DNA from: Kribbella turkmenica
GTDB lineage: Bacteria > Actinomycetota > Actinomycetes > Propionibacteriales > Kribbellaceae
Direction: 5' to 3'
DNA length: 37,734 nt
NCBI RefSeq assembly: GCF_004348725.1
Contig: NZ_SMKR01000061.1
Location: 1-37,734 of the forward strand
The position numbers and the translations under genes are program-made. Below, one piece after another: positions 23,200 to 30,125 of this stretch; positions within the stretch are counted from its first letter, which is position 1, and every line of letters begins with the position of its first letter. The notes beneath the pieces were generated by a model. It saw only the letters and a program-made list of their open reading frames with translations. It made no database searches and was not told where the DNA came from.

Positions 23200-24095
23200 G
23201 CGGTGCGGAAGTACTGCCACGTGCGGGCGAGCCCGTCTTCGAGCGACACCGTCGGTGCGTAGCCGAGGTCGTTGCCGATGTCGACGACGACGGCCGGCAT
23301 CTCCCCGGCCGGCGCCTCGATGTGCTCGGCCGGGACCGGGCGGCCGGTGACGGCGCGGACGGTCTCGACCATCTCCAGCACCGACACCGCGCGACCCGAG
23401 CCGATGATCGCCCGGCCGTCGTACCCCTTGTCGAGCGCGAGCAGCACGCCGGCGACGACGTCGTCGATGTAGACGAGGTCGCGTCGCTGGTTGCCGTCGC
23501 CGTAGATCCGGACACCCTCGTCCTTGAGCGCCGCCTTCATCATCCGCGGCACGAAACTGTCCTTGTGCGACATTCCCGGCCCGTAGACGTTGGTGAACCG
23601 CAGCGCCGCGGTCGTCAGGCCGTAGCTGCCGGAGTACGCCGAGAGCAGCATCTCGCAGGCCGCCTTGGTCGCGCCGTACGGCGTCAGCGGCCGGAGCGGG
23701 AGGTCAACGGTGATGGTCGACGTACCGACGTTGCCGACGACGGCGTTGGTCGACGCGAGCACGAACCGGTCCACCCCGCTGCCGCGGGACAGCTCGAGCA
23801 GGACCTGGGTGATGGTCACGTTCTGGGCGAAGGTCTGCATCGGCGCGTCGACCGACTTCAGCACCGAGGTGAGCGCGGCCAGGTGGACCACAGCGGTCGG
23901 CCGGGTCTCGAACGCCCCGACACAGACCTCCTGGTCGGCCAGGTCGCCGGTCACCACGTGCACGCCGTCGTCCCAGATGTCGGCCGAGGGCTCCCGGTCC
24001 ACCGCGGTCACCAGCACTCCGCGCTGTCGCAGGGCCGCCACCACAGCCCGCCCGATGAACCCTGCGGCGCCGGTCACCAGCACACGTTCGTCCAT
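23196..24095 (-). CDS. NAD-dependent nucleotide-sugar epimerase/dehydratase
   Basis: 299 aa. Extended SDR: VTGAAGFIG (6-14), HLAALTSV, catalytic LASTNAVVG and YGATK (Tyr-x3-Lys), RFTNVYGPGMSHKDSFVPRMM, YGDGNQRRDLVYIDDV. The pattern fits UDP-glucose 4-epimerase/WbpP-like enzymes; the exact sugar is not determinable. Its stop overlaps the start of the fused glycosyltransferase by 4 nt, so it probably supplies that enzyme's sugar. Transcribed away from the divergent mannosidase gene. Confidence 0.88.
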   Translation of the reverse strand: MDERVLVTGAAGFIGRAVVAALRQRGVLVTAVDREPSADIWDDGVHVVTGDLADQEVCVGAFETRPTAVVHLAALTSVLKSVDAPMQTFAQNVTITQVLLELSRGSGVDRFVLASTNAVVGNVGTSTITVDLPLRPLTPYGATKAACEMLLSAYSGSYGLTTAALRFTNVYGPGMSHKDSFVPRMMKAALKDEGVRIYGDGNQRRDLVYIDDVVAGVLLALDKGYDGRAIIGSGRAVSVLEMVETVRAVTGRPVPAEHIEAPAGEMPAVVVDIGNDLGYAPTVSLEDGLARTWQYFRTA

Positions 24096-24157
24096 GTCCT
24101 CAACCTACCGCCGGAGTGTCAATCCCCCGCCATGGGTCGACAGTGCGCTACAAACTA

Positions 24158-24187
24158 TTGACCAGAAGTGACCAAGCTGGGCAGGAT
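24158..24187 (+). promoter_or_regulatory. Possible promoter of the mannosidase gene
   Basis: TTGACC (24158-24163), then 18 bp, then CAGGAT (24182-24187), giving a 5' UTR of about 90 nt. TGACCA occurs twice, 11 bp apart, within the spacer region (24159 and 24170), as operator half-sites often do. Moderate to weak match. Confidence 0.3.
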
Positions 24188-24286
24188 CACTCCGGGCGCG
24201 GGCTGACAACCTTGTCATCGGGGCCGCGCATCCCACACCGGCGGACGGGGGTCCCGTGGTGCCGGCCGGCCGTGCAAGGAGCGTTG

Positions 24287-27200
24287 ATGATTCTCCGCCG
24301 CCCACTGGGGCTCGTCGCGTCTCTCGGACTGATTGTGACAATGTCGTCTGCCATGACGCCGGCGAATGCTGCCCCACCTCCGTCGGAGGACCGGCCCGTG
24401 GTGACGGGCTCCTCCTTCTTCACCTCGTTCGAGTCCGGGCAGCCGCAGCCCGGCCCCGCCGACACGGTCGAGACCGGCCCGGACGGGAAGCCGCGCGCCG
24501 ACGGCGTCCGCGGCCCGACCCCCACCGGGATCGGCGGCAGTGAGATGGACAAGGTCAATAAGGTGACCGCGAACGGCGAGAACACCGGTGCCGGCGAGAT
24601 CGCCACCAACGCGGCCGACGGTGACAAGTTCACCAAGTGGCTGGTGTTCGAGCCGACCGGCTGGCTGGTCTACGAGACATCGGTCCCGGTGGTGATCCGC
24701 AAGTACGCGCTCACCTCGGCGAACGACGCAGACGGCCGCGACCCGCAGAACTGGACCGTCGCCGGCTCGAACGACGGGACCACCTGGACCACGCTGGACA
24801 CCCGGACCGGCGAGAGCTTCGAGACCCGGTTCCAGACCAAGGAGTACAGCTTCACCAACGAGACGCCGTACAAGTTCTTCAAGCTGGACATCACGCTGAA
24901 CCACGGCGAGAACATCGTCCAGCTCGCCGACTGGTACCTCTCGAACGGCGCCCCGCTGCCGCCGCCCGGCCCGGTCGCGGAGTCGCGGCTGGACTCCGGC
25001 CCGACCAGCGCCTACAACGCCCGCGCCCGCGTCGGCTACACCGGTGTCAAGTCGTTCCGGTACGCCGGTCACCAGACCGCCGAGGGCCGCGGCTACACCT
25101 GGAACCGGATCGTCGACGTCGACCTGAAGATCGGCCGGGACACCCGGCTGTCGTACAAGATCTTCCCCGAGCACACCGAGGGCGACCTCAGCTACCCGAG
25201 CGCGTTCGCCGCGCTCGACCTGGCCTTCTCGGACGGGACGTACCTGAGCGACCTCCGCGCGAAGGATCACCACGGCTTCGAGCTCAGCCCGCGCGGCCAG
25301 GGTGACGCCAAGGGCCTGTCCACGAACCAGTGGAACAACGTCGAGGCGGACCTCGGCAAGGTCGCGGCCGGCAAGACGGTGACCCGGATCCTGGTCGGCT
25401 ACGACAAGCCGTCCGGACCGGCCGAGTTCCGCGGCTGGATCGACGACATCCGGATCGCCGCCGCGATCAATCCCGACCGGGCGGCCCGGAAGACCGCGGC
25501 GAAGCACCCGTCGGACCTGGCGATCACCACCCGGGGCACGAACTCGACCGGCGGATTCTCCCGCGGCAACAACTTCCCGGCGACCGCCGTACCGCACGGC
25601 TTCAACTTCTGGACTCCGGTGACGAACGCCGGCTCGACGTCCTGGCTGTACGACTACGCCAAGGGCAACAACGAGCTCAACAAGCCGACCATCCAGGCAC
25701 TGTCGATCAGTCACGAGCCCAGCCCGTGGATGGGTGACCGGCAGACGTTCCAGGTGATGCCGTCGACCGCCACTACGCCGACCGCGGACCGGAAGGCACG
25801 CGCCTGGTCGTTCAGCCACGACAACGAGGTCGCCAGGCCGTACTACTACGGCGTCACCTTCGACAACGGCAACGCGGCCGAGATCGCGCCGACCGACCAC
25901 GCCGCGATGCTGCGGTTCTCGTTCCCGGCCGGCAAGGCGTCGCTGGTGTTCGACAACGTGAACAACAACGGCGGCCTGACGCTCGACCCGGCGACGGGAG
26001 TGGTCACCGGGTACAGCGACGTCAGGAGCGGCCTGTCCACCGGTGCCGGCCGGCTGTTCGTGTACGGCGTGGTCGACCAGAAGGTGCTCGCCTCCGGCAA
26101 GCTGTCGAACGGCGGTGGCGGAGGAGTCGGCGGCTACTTCTCCTTCGACCCGAAGGTCACCCAGGTCCAGCTGCGGATGGCGACCTCGCTGATCGGCACG
26201 GCGCAGGCGAAGAAGAACCTCGAGCTGGAGCTGCCGGCCGGGTCGACGTTCGGCAAGGTGAAGGACGCCGCGCAGAACCAGTGGGACGCGAAGCTGCGCA
26301 CGATCGAGGTCGAGGGAGCGACGGCCGACCAGCTGACCACGCTCTACTCGAACCTGTACCGGCTGTTCCTCTACCCGAACAACGGCTCGGAGAACACCGG
26401 CACCCGCAAGGACCCGGTGATCAAGTACGCGTCGCCGACGTCGCCGAAGGTCGGCACGGACACGCCGACCACGACCGGCTCGAAGATCGTGGCCGGGCAG
26501 ACGTACGTGAACAACGGCTTCTGGGACACCTACCGCACGGTGTGGCCGGCGTACTCGTTGTTCGCCCAGGACTCGGCCGCGGACCTGGTGAACGGGTTCG
26601 TCCAGCAGTACAAGGACGGCGGCTGGATCTCGCGCTGGTCGTCCCCGGGCTACGCGAACCTGATGGTCGGCACCAGCTCCGACGTCGCCTTCGCCGACGC
26701 CTACCTCAAGGGCATCAAGGGAATCGACGTCCAGGCGATGTACGACGCCGCCCTCAAGAACGCGGCCGTCGTACCGCCCTCGCAGAACGTCGGCCGCAAG
26801 GGTCTCGACCTCTCCACGTTCAACGGCTACACAGCCAACACCACCGGTGAGGGCTTCAGCTGGTCGATGGACGGCTACATCAACGACTTCGGCATCGCGA
26901 ACATGTCGAAGCAGTTGTACGACACCGCGAAGAAGAACGACCCCCGCAGGCAGGAGTACCTCGACAACTACCGGTACTACCTGAACCGGGCCCGCAACTA
27001 CGTCACCCTGTTCGACCCGGCGGTCGGGTTCTTCCAGGGCAAGGGCCCGGACGGCGTCTGGGGCCACGCGCCGACCACCTTCGACCCGCGGGACTGGGGT
27101 CACGACTACACCGAGACGAACGCGTGGAACATGGCGTTCTCGACCCCGCAGGACGGCGCCGGCCTGGCCGCGATCTACGGCGGCCGCGACGGGCTGGCCA

Positions 27201-28300
27201 AGAAGCTGGACGAGTTCTTCAGCACGCCGGAGGACGCCCTGCACACCGGCGGGTACGGCGGCACGATCCACGAGATGCTCGAGGCACGCGACGTCCGGAT
27301 GGGTCAGTACGGGCACAGCAACCAGCCGTCGCACCACATCGCGTACATGTACGACTTCGCGGGTCAGCCCTGGAAGACGCAGGAGAAGGTGCGCGAGGTG
27401 TTGTCCCGGCTGTACCTGGGGTCCGAGATCGGCCAGGGGTACCCGGGTGACGAGGACAACGGCGAGATGTCCGCGTGGTACCTGTTCAGCATGCTGGGGT
27501 TCTACCCGCTGCAGATGGGCTCCCCGACGTACGCGATCGGGTCCCCGTTGTTCACCAAGGCGACGGTCCGGCTGCCCGGAGGCAAGAAACTGGTCGTCAG
27601 TGCACCCGGCAACGACGCCCGCAACATCTACGTCAAGGGCGTCCGGGTGAACGGGAAGAAGTGGACCTCGACCGCGCTTCCGCACGACCTGATCGCTAAC
27701 GGCGGCAAGATCGAGTTCGAGATGACCGACAAGCCGTCCAGGTGGGGCACCGGCCGCAGCGACGCGCCGCCGTCGATCACCACGCCGGGCGAGGACCCGA
27801 AGACCTGGCGGGACTCGACCTCGGACGAGGGAGCGGTGGTCGGGGCCGGCGGCCTGGACGTCACCGCGCTGACCGACAACGACGCGAAGACCCAGGTCAC
27901 GCTGGCCGGCGCGAGCCCGACCATCACGGTCGCGCTGCCACAGGGCCGCCCGGTCGGGATGTACACCCTGACCAGCGGCGCCACCGGGGCGGCACCGTCG
28001 GCGTGGGTTCTGGAGGGCTCGAACGACGGTACGACGTGGTCGCCGGTGGACCGGCGTACCGGTGAGAAGTGGGCCTGGGCGTCGTACACCCGGTCCTTCA
28101 GCGTCGCCTCGCCGAAGTCCTACACGCAGTACCGGCTGGTGCTGACGGGTGCGGGCGCCGGAGGGGTCACGCTGTCCGAGATCGAGTTGCTCGGAACGCT
28201 GAAGGGGGTCGAGCCCGGTACCCACCCGAGCGAGAAGCGGGTGGCCGAGACCAAGCCGAGCCCGACGCCGTCCCAATCGATCGACCGGAACTACGGGTAA
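24287..28300 (+). CDS. Secreted GH92 alpha-mannosidase with terminal F5/8-type modules
   Basis: 1337 aa from ATG 24287, with AAGGAG at the right distance; the open frame continues upstream without a better start. Signal peptide 1-28 (RR, hydrophobic core, cleavage after ANA). An N-terminal F5/8 C-like module (about 85-220: KYALTSANDADGRDPQNWTVAGSNDGTTW) is followed by a beta domain (about 230-390) and the GH92 catalytic region (about 400-1150: NFPATAVPHGFNFWTPVT, GFWDTYRTVWPAYSLF near 744, GTSSDVAFADAYLKG, GHSNQPSHHIAYMYDFAGQPW, PGDEDNGEMSAWY near 1054). A second discoidin-like module (about 1165-1305) ends the chain. GH92 enzymes are calcium-dependent inverting exo-alpha-mannosidases. Likely removes mannose from external glycans or wall polymers. 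Confidence 0.93.
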   Translation: MILRRPLGLVASLGLIVTMSSAMTPANAAPPPSEDRPVVTGSSFFTSFESGQPQPGPADTVETGPDGKPRADGVRGPTPTGIGGSEMDKVNKVTANGENTGAGEIATNAADGDKFTKWLVFEPTGWLVYETSVPVVIRKYALTSANDADGRDPQNWTVAGSNDGTTWTTLDTRTGESFETRFQTKEYSFTNETPYKFFKLDITLNHGENIVQLADWYLSNGAPLPPPGPVAESRLDSGPTSAYNARARVGYTGVKSFRYAGHQTAEGRGYTWNRIVDVDLKIGRDTRLSYKIFPEHTEGDLSYPSAFAALDLAFSDGTYLSDLRAKDHHGFELSPRGQGDAKGLSTNQWNNVEADLGKVAAGKTVTRILVGYDKPSGPAEFRGWIDDIRIAAAINPDRAARKTAAKHPSDLAITTRGTNSTGGFSRGNNFPATAVPHGFNFWTPVTNAGSTSWLYDYAKGNNELNKPTIQALSISHEPSPWMGDRQTFQVMPSTATTPTADRKARAWSFSHDNEVARPYYYGVTFDNGNAAEIAPTDHAAMLRFSFPAGKASLVFDNVNNNGGLTLDPATGVVTGYSDVRSGLSTGAGRLFVYGVVDQKVLASGKLSNGGGGGVGGYFSFDPKVTQVQLRMATSLIGTAQAKKNLELELPAGSTFGKVKDAAQNQWDAKLRTIEVEGATADQLTTLYSNLYRLFLYPNNGSENTGTRKDPVIKYASPTSPKVGTDTPTTTGSKIVAGQTYVNNGFWDTYRTVWPAYSLFAQDSAADLVNGFVQQYKDGGWISRWSSPGYANLMVGTSSDVAFADAYLKGIKGIDVQAMYDAALKNAAVVPPSQNVGRKGLDLSTFNGYTANTTGEGFSWSMDGYINDFGIANMSKQLYDTAKKNDPRRQEYLDNYRYYLNRARNYVTLFDPAVGFFQGKGPDGVWGHAPTTFDPRDWGHDYTETNAWNMAFSTPQDGAGLAAIYGGRDGLAKKLDEFFSTPEDALHTGGYGGTIHEMLEARDVRMGQYGHSNQPSHHIAYMYDFAGQPWKTQEKVREVLSRLYLGSEIGQGYPGDEDNGEMSAWYLFSMLGFYPLQMGSPTYAIGSPLFTKATVRLPGGKKLVVSAPGNDARNIYVKGVRVNGKKWTSTALPHDLIANGGKIEFEMTDKPSRWGTGRSDAPPSITTPGEDPKTWRDSTSDEGAVVGAGGLDVTALTDNDAKTQVTLAGASPTITVALPQGRPVGMYTLTSGATGAAPSAWVLEGSNDGTTWSPVDRRTGEKWAWASYTRSFSVASPKSYTQYRLVLTGAGAGGVTLSEIELLGTLKGVEPGTHPSEKRVAETKPSPTPSQSIDRNYG

Positions 28301-28305
28301 CAGGT

Positions 28306-28335
28306 CAGGGGCGGTGGCTGGTGCCGCCGCCCCTG
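28306..28335 (+). terminator. Hairpin 1 after the mannosidase gene
   Basis: CAGGGGCGGTGGC-TGGT-GCCGCCGCCCCTG: a 13-bp stem with one wobble pair, 5 nt after the stop codon. First of three hairpins in 120 bp. Confidence 0.75.
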
Positions 28336-28345
28336 CTGGACGATC

Positions 28346-28380
28346 TCCGGCGGAGCCTGCCCCTGAAAGGTTCCGCCGGA
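28346..28380 (+). terminator. Hairpin 2 after the mannosidase gene
   Basis: TCCGGCGGA / TCCGCCGGA: perfect 9-bp stem, 17-nt loop. It may be a back-up terminator or an RNA-stability structure. Confidence 0.5.
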
Positions 28381-28389
28381 CGAGTGAGG

Positions 28390-28424
28390 AGGGGTGGCGG
28401 TCCCCGCCCGGACTGCCACCCCTT
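28390..28424. terminator. Hairpin 3, probably bidirectional terminator
   Basis: AGGGGTGGCGGTCC and GGACTGCCACCCCT pair over 14 bp with one wobble and a 6-nt loop. It lies between convergent genes (mannosidase, and the small membrane protein ending at 28494), so it can serve both strands. Confidence 0.7.
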
Positions 28425-28493
28425 CACCTTTAACGACGTCCGAACCCCCCGCAGGGTTGCCTTCGGGCCGATGGGTCCACATGCCGGACAGGA

Positions 28494-28790
28494 TCAGCCG
28501 GTGGCGACCGCGAACCAGGCCAGATTCAGCCCCACCACAGCCAGGCCGGCCGCCACCGTGGGGACCCAGCCGAGCCCGGCCCGGCGAGCGTAGACGGGCA
28601 GTGCGAGCGCCACCGCAAGCCCGAAAACCTGCACGGTGAACAGCACGCCCAGCAGATCCACCACACAGTGCGTCGCCGACGGCGCACACAAGGGCGCACC
28701 GGACCGCACCAGCACCTCGTAGGCCAGCGCCGCCACCACTCCGGTCAGCGCCGCCTGCAGCAGACTCTTTCCGAACCGGCGGGTGTGCAT
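28494..28790 (-). CDS. Small three-helix membrane protein, unknown
   Basis: 98 aa from ATG 28790. A basic N-terminus (MHTRRFGKS) and three hydrophobic helices (LLQAALTGVVAALAYEVLV, VVDLLGVLFTVQVFGLAVALALPVYA, GWVPTVAAGLAVVGLNLAWFAVA) are visible. Two cysteines (LCAPSATHCV) sit in the first external loop and could form a disulfide. No family recognised. It is 48 bp downstream of the mannosyltransferase-like gene on the same strand and could share its transcript. Confidence 0.65.
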   Translation of the reverse strand: MHTRRFGKSLLQAALTGVVAALAYEVLVRSGAPLCAPSATHCVVDLLGVLFTVQVFGLAVALALPVYARRAGLGWVPTVAAGLAVVGLNLAWFAVATG

Positions 28791-28838
28791 GCGATCACGC
28801 TAGGCGTGCCGCACGGCGGCGAACCTGAGCAGAACTAC

Positions 28839-30038
28839 TCAACCGGACCATCGGCCGGTGAAGAACGCCGCGGCCCAGATCGCGGCCAGCGGTATCGCGA
28901 GACCGAGGTAGAGGCGGCCGAGCCAGGGTTTTCGCAGGCTCAGGACCGCGAGGCCGATCCACAGCGGCCACCAGAGCAGAGTCGCCCGGGTGAGTGAGTA
29001 GATCCAGAACGACGTACAGAACGCGCCGACAGTGGCCGCGATCCAGGCGGCCTCACCCCAGGAGCGGCGCCAGAGCAACCACGCGAGCAGCAGCAGACCG
29101 ATCACCAGCGTGACCAGCTCCGCCCGGAACATCCAGGTCCAGTCACTGCGGTCGGCGGCGAAGTGGCCCTTCGTCGCGGCCTCGACCGTGTGCATGATCG
29201 AGGTCCACGGCCAGGTGAACTCGCGTGCCCAGCCCTTCTCCTGCGCCTCCTGCCAGGCGAACCAGGACCCGTGGATCTGCTTCAGGTACGCCATGAAGCC
29301 GAGCACCGGGACGGCCGGCAACGCCAGCCACGGCAGCGAAAGCCAGTCCCGCTTCTTCGAGGTGACGAACTCGACGAGCAGGGCGGACGCGAGGAAGATC
29401 CCGGACACCCGGACGGTCGACGCCATCGCGACCAGGATCGCGGCTCGCGCCCAGCGACCCTGCCGTGCGGCCAGCCAGGCCGGGAAGGCGAACGCGCAGA
29501 AGAGCGCCTCGGTGTAGCCGGCGGCGAGGAACACACCGACCGGGGCGGTGAACCACACCACGGCCGCGTTCGGACCGAGGTTCTTCAGCTGCGGAAACTC
29601 GTACTGCGCCAGCCGTGCCAGGTACACGCCGGCCACCGCACTGGCGACCCCGGAGACGACGATGCCGGCGGCAACGTATCCGATCCCGGTGAAACTGACG
29701 AGCCGGACCAGCGCCGGGAAGCCCGGGAAGAACGCCGCCAGCGGCGCGCCGGACGGCTCACCGTTGGCGTACCCGAACTCCGCGACCGCCTTCAGGTGCC
29801 AGACGTCCCACTGCAGCCAGGCCCGCCAGACGTTCGGGTAGTCGCTGCCCCGGTTGAACAGCAGTGGCGCGGAGATCGACAACAGGAACAGACCTGCCCG
29901 GGTGATCAGCCACCACCCGAGCACCTCCCGGCCCATCGCGGTCGGCATCCACCGCTGCCACCGCACCCCGTCGACCCGGGCGCGCCGCGCTCTGCCCGGC
30001 TTCTCGGGTCGCGGCTCACCGGCCGTCCGCTCAAACAC
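28839..30038 (-). CDS. PIG-V-like membrane mannosyltransferase
   Basis: 399 aa, GTG start 30038. Residues 1-35 are basic and cytoplasmic. Then about 9-10 helices with the PIG-V/GT-C landmarks WDVWHLKAVAEFGY (Trp-Asp at 77-78) and AAFFPGFPALVRL in the first extracytoplasmic loop, and AGYTEALFCAFAFPAWLAAR. This family transfers mannose from polyprenyl-phosphate-mannose. A membrane-protein gene holds this place next to the class A PBP in other actinobacteria (Rv0051 in M. tuberculosis), so it belongs to the ancestral block. Start 87 bp after the PBP stop on the same strand. Confidence 0.8.
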   Translation of the reverse strand: MFERTAGEPRPEKPGRARRARVDGVRWQRWMPTAMGREVLGWWLITRAGLFLLSISAPLLFNRGSDYPNVWRAWLQWDVWHLKAVAEFGYANGEPSGAPLAAFFPGFPALVRLVSFTGIGYVAAGIVVSGVASAVAGVYLARLAQYEFPQLKNLGPNAAVVWFTAPVGVFLAAGYTEALFCAFAFPAWLAARQGRWARAAILVAMASTVRVSGIFLASALLVEFVTSKKRDWLSLPWLALPAVPVLGFMAYLKQIHGSWFAWQEAQEKGWAREFTWPWTSIMHTVEAATKGHFAADRSDWTWMFRAELVTLVIGLLLLAWLLWRRSWGEAAWIAATVGAFCTSFWIYSLTRATLLWWPLWIGLAVLSLRKPWLGRLYLGLAIPLAAIWAAAFFTGRWSG

Positions 30039-30092
30039 AGACGCACCCCGTGAGTTCCACCCGAGCCCGAGTCACCACCCCATGCTAGAAGC

Positions 30093-30119
30093 CCGGCGGC
30101 ACCCGAGGGATGCCGCCGG
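30093..30119 (-). terminator. Hairpin after the PBP gene
   Basis: CCGGCGGCA / TGCCGCCGG (perfect 9-bp arms) with a further CCC/GGG inside, 6 nt past the PBP stop (30126). It could end or attenuate transcription into the mannosyltransferase gene. Confidence 0.65.
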
Positions 30120-30125
30120 TCGAAG

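Noticed and set aside
21523..23262. A 579-codon open frame antisense to the fused glycosyltransferase
   Set aside because: Composition typical of GC-driven shadow frames; the minus strand has clear GT2 and GT-C motifs.
24215..28276. A 1353-codon open frame antisense to the mannosidase gene
   Set aside because: High-GC codon bias in the real gene leaves the opposite strand open. The translation is Arg/Val/Leu/Gly-rich with no recognisable domain, while the plus strand encodes a complete GH92 enzyme.
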